This document shows positions 11,801 to 23,899 of a stretch of 64,000 nucleotides of DNA, one piece after another (the stretch's first letter is position 1; each line of letters starts with the position of its first letter). This DNA comes from Atrina japonica (taxonomy: Eukaryota; Mollusca; Bivalvia; Pterioida; Pinnidae): the NCBI GenBank assembly GCA_030159075.1, contig BROG01000443.1, positions 310,001 to 374,000 on the forward strand. Direction: 5' to 3'. Position numbers and translations under genes: made by a program. The notes below the pieces were generated by a model. That model did no database searches. It was given only the letters and a program-made list of their open reading frames with translations, and was not told the origin of the DNA.

Positions 11801-14800
11801 TTTGTTTTTTTTCCACTTATGTTTTTTATGGTTTTTTTTCCTATATTTTTTTTTTTCATTTGTTTTTGTCCCTATTTATTTGTTTTTTTTACTCCTGATG
11901 TAATTTTGATTTTTTTTATTTTTTTTTTATTTTTTTTTTCGATTTTTCCTATTTTTCTATTTTTTTTTTTTCCCTCTTTTTTGTTTTTTGTTTTTTTTTG
12001 TCCTATTTAATTTTGATCTATTTTTTTTATTTTTATTTTTTGTATTTTTTATGTTCCCCCCTAATGCTATTTTATTTTTTTCCCCCTATTTAATTTGTTT
12101 TTTAATTGTTTCCCCCTTTTTTCCCCTAAGCTCTATTTTGATTTTTTTTTATTTTTTTATTATGGTTTGTTTATTGCTATAAGATTTTTTTAGTTTCCCC
12201 TATTTTTTTTCCCCCTATTTTATTTTCTATTCCCCTATTTACCCCTTCCCTATTTTTATTTTATTTATTTTATTTTCCTAATCCCCCCTCCATTTTTATT
12301 TTTTTCCCCCCCTATTTGATTTTCTTATTTTTTTTATTTATTTAATTGTTCTATTTATTTATTTTTTTTTTTTATTTTTGTTTGTTATTTATTTTTTCTT
12401 TTGGGTTTTCTTATTTTTTTTTAGTTTTTGTTTGTTTTATGAAGTTTTTCTATTTTTTTTAATATTTTTTTCCTATTTTTTTTTTTTTTGCTCCTCCCTA
12501 TGTGAATTTGGTTATTTTCCTATATTTTTTTTGTTATCTAGTTTCTATTTTAGTTTTTGTGTTTTTTATTTTGTCTATGTTTTTTCGAGAATTTTTTCTA
12601 CCCTATATTTTTTTTATTTACGCCGACCGCTATTTTATCCCATTTTTTTTTTTTTTTTTATTATTTTTTTTCTGATTTATTAGTTTTTTTTGTTTCTTTA
12701 TTTGGTTTTTACCCCCTATTTTTTTGTATTAATTTTTTATTGTCTATTTTTTTAGTTATTGTATTTTTTTTTATTTGATTTCTATGGTTTTTTTGGTACT
12801 ATTTTTCTATTTTTTTTTTTCCCCTATATTTTGCTACCCTATTTTCCCCTATTGCCCCTATTTTTTCTATATTTTTTCCTATTTGTTTTTTTTGTTTATC
12901 CTATTATTTAATTATTTTTCTATTTGTCTTTCGTATTATTGTTTTCTCCCCTCCCCCCTAATGAGTTTTTTTTATTTTATCATATTTTTTTTCCTATGTG
13001 TGGATTTGTCCTATTTAGTTGTATTTATTATTTTTTAGTGTTTTCATTGCCTCTATTATTTTTTTTTATTTTATGTTCCCGATTATTGTGTTCTATTTTC
13101 TATTTATTGTTTATTTTTGTATTTGTTTTTCCCCTCTCCATTAATTTGCCCTATGTTAGTTCCTATTTTTTTTTTTGTTTTTTTTTCCCCCTATTTTATT
13201 TTTTTTCTATTTTTTGTTTTGTTTCCCCTATTTTGTTTCCTATTGTTCTTTATTTTCTATTTTTTTTTATTTTTTATTTTTTTTATTTTTTTTTATTGAG
13301 TTTTTTTTACCCGATTTTCCTATTATCCCTAGTTTTTTTCCCCCCTTCTATGTTTATATTTTATTGTTTTCACCCTTATTTTGTTTTTTTTTATTTTTTT
13401 TTATTTCTAGTTTTTTATTTCCCCCTATTTCTATTTTTTTATTTTGTATTTAATTTTATTGTTTTTCTACCACCCCCCCCTCCTTTAATTTTCATTTGTC
13501 TATTTATTTTTAGTGATTTCCCCACAATTTCCCCTTATATTTTTTCCCGTATTTTTCCCTCCTATACTTCGTATTTTTTATCTCCCCTAATTCCCGATGT
13601 TCCCTCCCCCGATTATTTTTTTATTTTTTTTCCCTATAAATTATTTTTTGTTCCCCTATTTTTATGACTATTAGTTTAAATATATTTTCCTAACCTAATT
13701 TTTATTTCTCTATTCTTGTTTTTTATTTAGTTTAATTTTTTTTTCCCCCCCCCCGTATTTTTTTTTTTTTTATTTTTAGTTATCCTTTTTTTTTTTATTT
13801 TTTATTTTATTGCCTATTTTTTTCCTATTTTTTTTTCTATTTTTTTTTTAGTTTTTTTTTTATTATTATGTGTTTTTTTTCCCTGATTTTTATAATATTT
13901 TTTTTTTTTGTTATTTTTATTTTTATTTTATTTTGTTTTTTTTTCCCCTATTTTTTTTTTTAAGTTTTTTGTCTATTTTTTCCCCCCCTTTATTTTTTTT
14001 TGTTTTTTTTTATATTTTTTTTTTTCCTATGTTTGTTTTTTATTTTTGTTCTTTTATTTTTTTGTTTTTTCCCTGATTTTCTTATTTTTTTTTTTTTTTA
14101 TTTTTTGTTTTTTTATTTTTTTTCCCTATTTTTGTGTTTCCATTATTTATATATTTTTATTTCTTTTTTTTTTTTTTTTTTTTTTTTTTATTTTTTTTTT
14201 GATATTTCTCTATTATTTTTTTTTGTATTTTTTTTTTTGTTCCCTATTTATTTTATTCTTATGTTTTTCCCTATTTTCGATTTTTATTTGATATTTTTCT
14301 TTTTTTGTTATTTTTTGCTTGTTATTATTTTTTCATTTTTTTATTTTTTTGCTATAGTTTGTTATATTATTTATTTTTGTTTTTTGTTTGGTTGTTTGTT
14401 TTTCTATTTTTGTCTTGATTTTGTGTTCGTTTTGTGAGGTTTTGTTTTTTAGATTTGTGGCTTATTGTTTTTTTCTTTTGTTTTTTTTTTTTTGTTATTT
14501 TTTTTTGTTATTGTTTTTTGGTTTTTTTATTTTGTGTTTCTTATTATGTTTTTTTTGTTTTCCTAAGATTATTTGTTTTCCCTATTTAAATTTTGTTTTT
14601 TCTATTGTTTTTCCTATTTTTGTTTATTGATTTTTTTTCGATTTTTACTATATTTTTTGGTTGTATTTTTTTTTTTTTGTCCCCCCCCTATTTCCCTATT
14701 TATTGTTGGTGTGGTTAGTTTTTTTTTTTTTATTTCCTATTTTTTTTTAGTTTTTCTTCGTTTTTTTAGTTTTTTTGTTATTGTGTTGGTTTTGGGATTT

Positions 14801-17154
14801 ATGTTTTCCTATATTTTTTTTTGTTTTTTGATTATTTCTTTTTTGTCCTAGTTATTATTTTTTTTTTTTTTTCCCCCTGAATTTTTTTTTTTCCTATGTT
14901 TTTGATTTTTTTTTCTATTTTATTTTTTTTTTATTTTCCTATTTTTTTATTGGTTGTTTTTTTTTTTACTATTTTTTTTTATTTGCCCCTATATTTGTTT
15001 TTTTTTATTTTTTTTTTTTTTTTTTGTTTTATGTTCTATTTATTTATTTTTTTATTTTGTTTTGTTCTTTTTTCCTATTTTTTTTTTTTCACTATTTATT
15101 TTTTTGTTTTTATTTTTTTTTTTTTACCTATTTTTTTTTTTTTGTGTTCCCCTATTTATTTTTTTTTTTATTTCTATTTTATTTCTATTTTTTAAGTATT
15201 TTTTTTATTAGTTTTTTTTTATTTTTTCCTATTTTTGTATTTTTTTGTTTTTTTTTTTTTTTTTTTTGTTTTTGTTTCTATTTTTTTTTTTGGTTCTCTA
15301 TTATTTTTTTTTGTGTTTTTTGTTTTTTGTGTCTATATTAGTTTTTCTATTTGTTTTAATGTGGTTTTTGATTTGATTTTATTCTTTGGTTATTGTTTTT
15401 TATATTTTGTATGTTGTGTGACTATTTATTTATTTTTTTTTATTTGTATTTTTTTATTTTTTGTTTTGTGTTTGATTTTTTTTTTGTTATTATTTTTGTG
15501 TTTTTTTTTTTTGGTTGTATTATTTTTGTTTTTGTTTTTTTTTTTATTTTCCTATTTTTTTTATTATTTATTTTTCCTAATTTGTTTTTTGTTTGTTTTT
15601 TTTTTTATTTTTTTTGTTTTTTTTTTTGTTGTATTTTTTTTATTTTATGTTTTTTGTTTATTGTTTTTTTTTGTTTTTTTTTGTTTTGTTTTTTGTGTAT
15701 GTTTTTTTATGTTTTTTTTTTTTTGGTTTTGCCCTATTTTTGTTTTTATTTTATTTTTGGATGATCTATTATTTATTTTCATGTTCAGTTTTTTTTTTTT
15801 TTTGGTTGATTTTTTTATTTGGTTTGGTTTGGTTGCTATTTTTGGATGTTATATGTTTTTGTGTCTATTTTTGTTTTTTTTTTATGTTGTGTTTTGTTTT
15901 GTGGTGTTTTTATTTTGTTTTCTATTTTTGGTTTTTTTTTATTTTAGTTTTATTTTTGTTTGTTTTTTTACCTTTGGTGTCTGATTTGTTATGGATGTTG
16001 GTTGTTTTGTTTTTATGTGTTTGTTGTTAGTGTTTTAGTGGGTGAGTGGGTTGCCTAGTGTTTCCTCCCTCCCCCTCCCCTATGTTCAGTTTGTTTTCCC
16101 CTATTTTGTTTTTTTTTTTTTTTTTTGTTGTTTTTTCCCTATTTGGTGTTTTTATTTTTTTATTGTGGTTTTTTTTTTTGGTTTTAGTTTTTTATTTTTT
16201 ATTTATATTTTGTTTGGAGTTTGGTTCTGTTTTATTTTTTTTGTTTTTTATGTTTTTTGTTTTTTTTGTTTTGATTGTGTTTTGAGTTTTTTTTTTTTTT
16301 TCGTTGGGTCTATTTTGTTTTTTTTTTGTCTATTTTTTTCTATTTTGTTGTATTGTTTTTTTTTGTGGTGTTTCGTTTCCTTGTTGGTTTGTTGTGTGTG
16401 TTTTTGGTTATTTTTGGTTTTTGTGTTGATTTTTTTTATTTTGTTTTTTGTTTTTATGTTTGTTTTTTTTTGCCCCTATGTTTTGGTTTTTTTTTTCCCG
16501 ATTTTTTATTTAGTTTTTTTTTTGGTATTTTTTTTTATTTTTTTGTCCTATTTGTTGCCTATTTTGTTGTTTTTTCTGGTTGTTTTCGATTTTTGTTTTA
16601 TGTTCCCCCCCTATTTTATTTTTTTCCCTATATTTTTTGCCCCTCCGAATTTTTTTTTTTTGTATTTTCTATTTTTGTTTTTTTATTTTCCTATTTTGCT
16701 ATTATTTCGATTTTTTCTATTTTTTTTTTTTTTTTTTTTATTTTTTTTTTTTATTTATTTATTTTTTTTTCCCTATTGTTTTTTTATTTTTTATTTATTT
16801 TTTTTATTTTTTTTTTTTTTTTTTTTTTATTTGATTTTTTTATTTTGTTTTTTTATTTTTTTTTTTTGTTTTTGTTTTTTTTTATTTTACTTTTTATTTT
16901 TTTTCTATTTTTTTTCCCTATTTTTGTTTTTTTTTTTTTTTTTTTTTTTTCCTATTTATTGTTTGTATTTTTTCCTATTTTATTTGTTTCCTATGGATTT
17001 TTTTTTTCCCCTATTTTTTTTGTTTATTTTATTTTTTTCCCTCGATTTATTATTTTTTTTCTTATTTTTTTATTTTTTTTTTTGTTTTTTTTTTCCTATT
17101 TTTTTTGTTTTTTTTTTTTTTATTTATTGTTTATTTTTTTTATTTTTTTTTTTT

Positions 17155-17192
<38 letters not shown>

Positions 17193-19321
17193 CTATTTTT
17201 TTATTTTTGTTTTTTTCCCGATTTTTTTTGATTTTGTTTTAATTTTTTTTTGTTCTTTGTTTTGCTATTTTTTTTTTTTTTTTTTGATTGTATGTTTCTC
17301 ATTTTTTTTCTATTTTTGTTTTTTTATTTTTATTTTTGTTTTTTTTTTTTTATTTTGCTATTTTTATTTTTTTTTTTGTTATTTTTTTGTGTTTAGTTTT
17401 TTTATTTTTTTTTTTTTTTGCTTTTTTATTTGTTTTATTTTTGGTTTTATTTTTTATTTTTTTTTCCGATTTATTTCTGTTGGTTTTTTGTTTTTTTTTT
17501 CGATTTCCTATTTTTTTTTTTTTTTTTTTTTTTTTTTATTTTGTAGTTTTTTTTTTTTTTTTTTGTATGGTTTATTTTTTTCTTTTTTTTCCCTATTCTT
17601 TTTTTTTATAGTTTGTTTTCCCCGATTTTTTTTGTTTTTTTTGTTATTTTATGTTGTGGTTTTTTTCCGATGTTTTTTTTTTTTTTAGTTTTTTTATTGT
17701 TTTGATGGTTTATGTTTTTTTTTTTTGTAATAACCCCCCATATTTTTTTTTTTTTTGTTTTTTTTATATTTTTTTTTTTGTAATTTTTTTTTTTCTATTT
17801 TTATGTTCCCCTAATGTTTTTTTTTATTTTATTTTTGTTTTTTTTGTTTTTTTTTTTTTAGTTTTTTGGTCCTATTTTGTCTATTGGTTTTTCTCTCTTA
17901 TTTTTTTTTTGTCCCGTAATTTTTTTTATTGTTTTTGTCCTATTCCCCCTATTTTTTTTTTTTTATTTTCTTTTTATTTTTATTTTTATAAATCATTTTA
18001 TTTTTTACTATTTTTTTTTTTTTTTTTGTTTTTTTTTATTTTTCTTGTTATTTTTTAGTTTTTTGTTCTAATTTTTGTTTTTTTTATTTTTTTTATTTTA
18101 TTTTATTTTTAATTTTTGTGTTTGTTGTATTTTTTTTCTTTTGATTTTGTGTGTTTTTTTTTTCCCCTATTTTGTTTTTGTTATGTATTTTTTTTTTTTT
18201 TTTCTCCCATTTGTTTTTTTTTTTCCCCCATATTTGTTTTATTGTTTGATTAGTTATTGTTTTTTTGTTTTTTTTTTATTTTTTTTTTTTGTTTTAATAT
18301 TTTATTGTTTTTTTATTTTTTTGTTATTTTGTTTGTTTTTGTTTTTTTGTTTTTTTTTATTATTTTTGTTTTATTAAAAGTTTGCCCCTTTTTTTTGTTT
18401 TTTATTTTTATTTATTTTTTTTGTTTTTTTTTTGATTTTTGGTTTTTTTTTTTTTAGTGGTATTTTTTTTTTATTTGTGTTTTTTTTTTTTTTTTTTTGT
18501 GTTATTTTTTTGTTTTTTTTTTCGAATTTTTTCTCATTTTATTATTTTTTTTTTTTTGTTTTGTATTTATTTTTTTTCCTATTTTTTTTCTATTTTTATC
18601 TATGTGTGTTTTTTTTTAGGTTTATTTTTTTTTTTGTTATTGTGATGTGGTTTTATTTTGTTGATTTTTTTTTTTTGTATTTATTTTTTTATGTTTTATT
18701 TTTTGTTTTGATTTTCTATTTTGTTTTTTTAAAGGTTTTTTTTTTTGTGTTATTGATTTATTTTTTTTTTTGTTTTTTTTTTTTTTTTTTCCCTTATTTT
18801 CGAGTATGTTTTTTTGTTTGCTATTTTTTTTGTATGTGTTTGTAGTTTTTTTTCTATTTTTTGTTGTTTTAATTTTTTGGTTTTTTTTGTTTCCTATTTT
18901 TTTAGTGTTTATTTGTGTTATGTTTTTTTTTTTTATTTTTTTTTTTTTTTTTGTTTCCTAGTTTTTTTTTTTTTTGTGGTTGTTTTTCCTCATCCCCCTA
19001 TTTTTGTTTTTTTTCTATTTTTTTTTGTTATTTTTTTTCTATTTTTTATTTATTTTTTTTTTTTTTCCTATGTTTTTTGATTTTTTTTATTATTTGTTTT
19101 TTTTTTTTTTTTTTTTTTATTGTTTTTTTTTTTCCCCTGTTGTGTTTTTTTTTTTTTTTTAATTTTTTATTTTTTTTTTTTTTTTTTCTATTTTTTTTTT
19201 TTCTTTCCGGTATTTTTTTTTAGTTTTTTTTTTTCAATTTTTTGTTTTTTTTTTTTTCTTAATTTTTGTTTATATATTCTATTTTTTTTTTTTTTTTAGT
19301 GTGTTATTTGTGTCCTATTTT
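5830..19321. other. 13.5 kb T-rich low-complexity block (probable sequencing noise)
   Basis: T dominates throughout. C appears mainly as short C-runs ending in CTA or CTAT, G as isolated or short runs, and A is rare outside TA. There is no recognisable word longer than these motifs. The block ends abruptly at the second anchor copy. The huge Phe/Leu/Tyr/Pro frames (for example 548 codons at 16042-17688) arise because TTT, TTC, TTA and CCC contain no stop. No gene is annotated. Confidence 0.8.
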
Positions 19322-19322
19322 A

Positions 19323-19440
19323 CCAATCAAACAGCATATCTCTTAGAATAAATAATCAATTGATAGAGACCATTATTCGTGATTCACTGTAGTAATTAAA
19401 GATCTATACATGTCATCAGCGTCGGAAGCAAATTGAAAGT
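19323..19440 (+). repeat. Anchor copy 2 (clean copy of the locus)
   Basis: Second copy of the 3991-4110 sequence. Here it continues through a plain G13 tract into normal sequence, so I take this copy as the true genomic context. Confidence 0.85.
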
Positions 19441-19569
19441 GGGGGGGGGGGGGCTAAACCAACTTAAAACACATACACACGCCAGAAACGTCTGGGGCTA
19501 AGCCCCAATTTTTAACACCTATGTCTATCTTTGCAAAAAAAAAAAGTGGGGGGGGGGGGGGGCTAAGCA

Positions 19570-19601
<32 letters not shown>

Positions 19602-19622
19602 TCCGACGCCTATGCATGTGTC
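19409..19622. mobile_element. Short element with GCGTCGGAA ends and internal poly-G/poly-C tracts
   Basis: Left end ACATGTCATCAGCGTCGGAA. The right end TTCCGACGCCTATGCATGT is roughly its inverted complement (GCGTCGGAA/TTCCGACGC). Inside are a G13 tract (19441-19453), a short stem-forming CTGGGGCTAAGCCCCA, an A11 tract, a G15 tract near 19550 and a run of about 30 C near 19570-19598. The form fits a non-autonomous MITE. The family is not identified and no target duplication was established. Confidence 0.5.
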
Positions 19623-19658
19623 TGTATCTCTATATATCTTAATATAAAAAAATAGGGA

Positions 19659-20071
19659 ATAAATTCCACTTTGGCTTGCAAGCCGTTGGGTAAATTAAGG
19701 CCTATTTTCAATATTTAAAAATCTATTTTATAATATTAATAAATCGATTTCTTAATATTAAAAAATACCAACTTTTAAAATTACAGAATATGTCATATTT
19801 TTAAAGTTATTTCTTAATAATAGCAGAGACATATATAACACATATATGTCTCTGATATTAGAAAATGATTTCTTGATTTAAAAAAAATAACTTAATTATT
19901 AAAAAAATGATAATTTAATATTGAAAAATCTTATGGAATTTCTAACAATAAAAAATGCATTTTAGACTGATTTTTAAAATATATTGATTAATATCAGAGA
20001 GTCACTTTCTAATATCAAAAACAGGCAAAAACTTCCCCGCCAAAATGCTCGCTAGGTAAAGTGGAATTTAT
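19659..20071. mobile_element. AT-rich element with perfect 14 bp inverted ends
   Basis: ATAAATTCCACTTT at 19659-19672 is inverted exactly at 20058-20071, and the adjacent inner bases are partly alike. The interior is made of TAATATTA-like words and includes a 13 bp hairpin at 19824-19854. It is probably a non-autonomous MITE of about 413 bp. I could not define a target-site duplication. Confidence 0.5.
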
Positions 20072-20098
20072 ATTGCTTATTTTCTAATATCAGCGATC

Positions 20099-20135
20099 AG
20101 CGATATATAAAGCTAATATAGCTTTATATATCGCT
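20099..20135. repeat. Perfect 17 bp palindrome with 3 nt loop
   Basis: AGCGATATATAAAGCTA at 20099-20115 pairs exactly with 20119-20135 across the loop ATA. It would extrude as a cruciform or fold as an RNA hairpin. It sits just outside the inverted-repeat element. Confidence 0.8.
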
Positions 20136-20349
20136 GCTAATATATAAAAATTCGATAACATGGATTTTAATATTAATAAATCGGCTGAATTTTACCAGGA
20201 ACATACAAACATTTCTGGTTTATATCTAAATATTTCGAGTCGGTGATATATAATTTGTCCTTCGTGTGTTATTTACGTCCCTGCATCTGCACCTTTTAAA
20301 GGTTTTATAGGATTAATTTTATGATTAATTTAATTATTAATTTAATGTT

Positions 20350-20444
20350 AATACTGCTCCAAGTTGTTGTTCGTGGCCCGAACAGCACGTAGAAACTCTA
20401 TTTCTATTAAAACTGAATTATTCCAACATTTCACCTAGCCCCAG
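20350..20444 (+). other. Possible untranslated first exon of the myosin light chain gene
   Basis: CCCCAG followed by GTAAGTAAAT at 20445 is a near-ideal splice donor about 400 bp upstream of the start codon and without a coding frame of its own. It could be the end of a 5' UTR exon. The exon start is unknown, so the left boundary given is arbitrary, and the acceptor has not been identified. Confidence 0.25.
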
Positions 20445-20844
20445 GTAAGTAAATATTTGAATCGAAAGATGACTAATGCATTTATCCCATAAATGGAAGT
20501 AATAACCTTTTATGGAAAGGATAGCCAGTTCAACAAGGTACACTAAAACCAGGAAAATCAGGAACTCCTACGATGATGCTCTCTAATTCAGAAATTTAAA
20601 TATCTCTCGCTACTCTTTCGTCTACGGATTTATAGTGTTTTACAACTTGTTAAGCCAATTTCATAGATACATGTTGTGTTTTTTAGCATTTAAAGCCAGA
20701 AAATCCAATTCCCTGGTTTTAGACTGCACCAATAATTCGTCTGTCAATCGCTTTCCCCCATGATTCAACAAATACCGGAAGTTCACACCTAGACAGGAAT
20801 TGGAAGAATTTAGGATATATACTATCAAATCATATAGCAAGAAA

Positions 20845-20847
20845 ATG
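20845..20847 (+). CDS. MYL6: Myosin light chain exon 1 (ATG only)
   Basis: The coding part of this exon is only ATG, followed at once by the donor GTGAGT. Its 5' UTR extends upstream by an unknown length. This start was chosen because exon 2 has no in-frame ATG and the next exon completes the SQL N-terminus. Confidence 0.8.
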
Positions 20848-23800
20848 GTGAGTGCATCACGCAAGTTATACGTTAATTATATATGTTTAATTCAGATTAC
20901 TTCGAGTACCGACTGATAAATATTTTGTTTGTTATTTAACTGTTTTCTCTCTCTTTTTCAGTCGCAGTTATCTGACGATCTCGCTGGTAAGCTTTAATAC
21001 AATGAATATTTTGTCAACTGGGCCAAGATTTATCAGTTACTGCCAGTAGGCCTACTGGATTTACAAGTCCTTTATGTTGTCAGTGTATCTGCTAGATCTA
21101 CAAACTACAATACAATGTTTCATTTTCAACGTTGGCTTCTTCTGTCTGATTGATTTATCGAGTTGAGGGAGCTTTACATTGATATGCCTGATCAGTCGTA
21201 TACGCAGGGGTTGCACTAGACCGAATTTCCTGTCCCGATTTTAAGCGATTTTTGTGTGTCAAAATCAGGGTCAAAAGTCCTCCCATATACTTTCTTCGTA
21301 CTCGTAGCAAGATGCTGTGACATTATCACAGCAGTTTAAGTGTCCCCCCCCCCGAAACACAAATGGGCATGGTGATAAGTCATGAAAAAGGACACTTCCT
21401 TGCACGTTATGTCATGAAAAAGGGCACTTTCTTGCGCGTTATGTCATGAAAAAGGGCACTTCCTTGCATGTCAAAGTTAAATTGGATAAAAAAGGCTGTT
21501 TCTAAATTGGAAAAAGTAAAACAAGACCAGTAAATGTTAATTAATAATCTAATTGTTTAAACATTTGTTTAGCATCTATTACAAGCACAGTATATTCAAT
21601 AGGGTCATTGATTTTTTTTAGAAAGCAAAATTCTATGTCAACATTCCTTCAACAACATTAGCCCTGGGCCTGAAAATATATCGGCCAAATGATGGGCCAA
21701 CTTCAATTTTCATTGGCCAGTTTCAATTTTCATTGGCCAAAATAAAAAATCCTTGGCCAACTCGGAATACCTTCATGCACAGTGTTGCTACTGAAAATTT
21801 ATAAATTACATTTTTGAAAACTAAAATTAAGAGAATAAGGGAGAATATTTCACAATTTTAAGAATTAATCTACATTCTAATTAAATTTTAAACAGGTTCA
21901 CTTGGAATTTTTCCTAACTTATTTTACTACAGCCAACATCAATTAATTATCCAAATGAAAAACAGACAGAGAATTGAAGATTGTAATTATTATTTTTAAA
22001 ATCATATTTAATCAGTTATTATCATTATTAATGCAGTTAAGAGTCCCCATATACAGTGTAACACCGATTACCTAGACTGAATGGGAGACACATAAAAAGT
22101 CTGGAAAATCTGTCTGGATGATCGATCATATTGTTGAAGTAGATAGTGTTAAGTTGGTCATTCTTTCTGATCATGTCACTGAAGAAACATCACTGTTTTC
22201 ACAGGCTTGTTGTTATTTTAATTAGGTGATGGGTAAAAGTAAAAGCAGCGATTTATAAAGCCTCTGCTGGTAAAATATAGACCTAACATACATGTGTGTA
22301 TGTATGAAAAACATGATTTTACTTCATATTAAATTACATGACTGAAATCATGTGTAGATCTAGATCCTTATGTAAAATCATAGAGGATTGATATACAAGC
22401 TGCACAGATTGAATATATAGCATTAATGATGTTGATATTTTAAGTCTGCATATAGGACAGAACATATAGATAGTGATTATAGGTGTGGAGGTTTAAGTAT
22501 ACATTAATACAGGTAATCATTTTTTATCTGTACAATCATGTACCTGACCACTACAGGTCGTTGTGTATGTAATTACCCCCAGCACTCGCTGGTAATTAAA
22601 CCTCAGTATAGTCTAATGACAGTAATTAATAAACAGGGTCATTAGTTCCTGTTCCTGATTACCATTTGGAAGATATAATTGACTTACGTAACCTAGATGT
22701 CTTAATACTTCAATAAAATGAAGGCACCAGAAAAAATCGTCCGAAGCATTTTTTGTTGCCAGTTGAAATAAAAATTTGCCATTTGCGACATTGGCGAAGC
22801 CCAGCCTAACCCCCGATACTATTTTCACTTTTCAATGAGATTGTTATTTTGGAGCGGTTATTTTCCTTCAAAAGACGAAAATCTTGCTTTGTCACTTTAT
22901 TGAGAACCTTATAACTAAGTTATATCTCCATATTAGAAGTCTACAACAGTAACATTCACCATTTTAGCGAATTTCATTAGAATTAAGTGAATTCTCCCCT
23001 CATTGCATTCATTCAAAATTGTTTTTTTTGTGTGTATGTACATGGTATGAGTCACATTGTTATTTGTTATAAAACTGATAAAGGTGTGACCTGAAAGTGT
23101 TTATCCCTGCATTCTCATTTCAGAAAGTTAATTTATTGTGCAAGTGTTATTAATACATTAACTTTTAGACTTATTATAAACCCAGAAAACTGAAGCCTGT
23201 CAGGAAACTATTCTTGAAAATCCCCAAAATTATTAGGACAAGGATTTAACTGAGAGATAATGAAACTATACGATCAATAAAATTTTATTTTTATCAAGCA
23301 AGGCTGACCATTTCTTTGATATTTCAAGTTATCGGTTCTTGTCGATCATATGAAGATAACAAGAAAATAAATATAACTTTATGAGTTTATCTCAACCTAA
23401 TAGACCACAAAATAACACAGAAATGATCGTTCAGGCTACGTGGAGGTTATGACAAATACAAATTATGTAACCTCCTTTTCGTTCTAGATGAATTTCAATT
23501 CCAAGTCTTCATTATTGCTGTAGTAACCTGCAGGTTACAGTCATTCCTTTGAGCATAACCTGTAAATGGATTACAATGATTTCTGTTAATTTGTGGCCTG
23601 CCTATGAAGGTGACAATTTTTCTATCAGATTAGTCCCATGTAAGGATGGGTGTCATGAAAAAAAAAATGTAAAGAGACAGATTGTGCTATTTTATACAAA
23701 ATACACAATATTATCTTTATATTTTGGCATTTATTGATTCAGTGACTTAGTCTGTTCAATGTAATTTGATCATAGTTTGTAAAGTCCATGAAAGTGATAA

Positions 23801-23848
23801 GTTTGCTGTATACACCATTGGTCCATAGAATTTTGCTGCAAAATAGTA

Positions 23849-23899
<51 letters not shown>

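Noticed and set aside
5935..19223. Many Phe/Leu/Tyr-rich open frames, longest 548 codons, resembling membrane proteins
   Set aside because: A T-rich text with C-runs gives hydrophobic codons without stops in all + frames. There is no conserved motif, and the whole block is likely sequencing noise.
5830..19321. CCCCTA words as a possible telomere or telomere-like array
   Set aside because: The metazoan telomere complement CCCTAA is not present as a regular array. Spacing is random, and the words sit in T-runs.
21207..21667. hAT-like element from CAGGGGTTGCACTAG to TTAGCCCTG
   Set aside because: The ends share only CAGGG and no target duplication was found.
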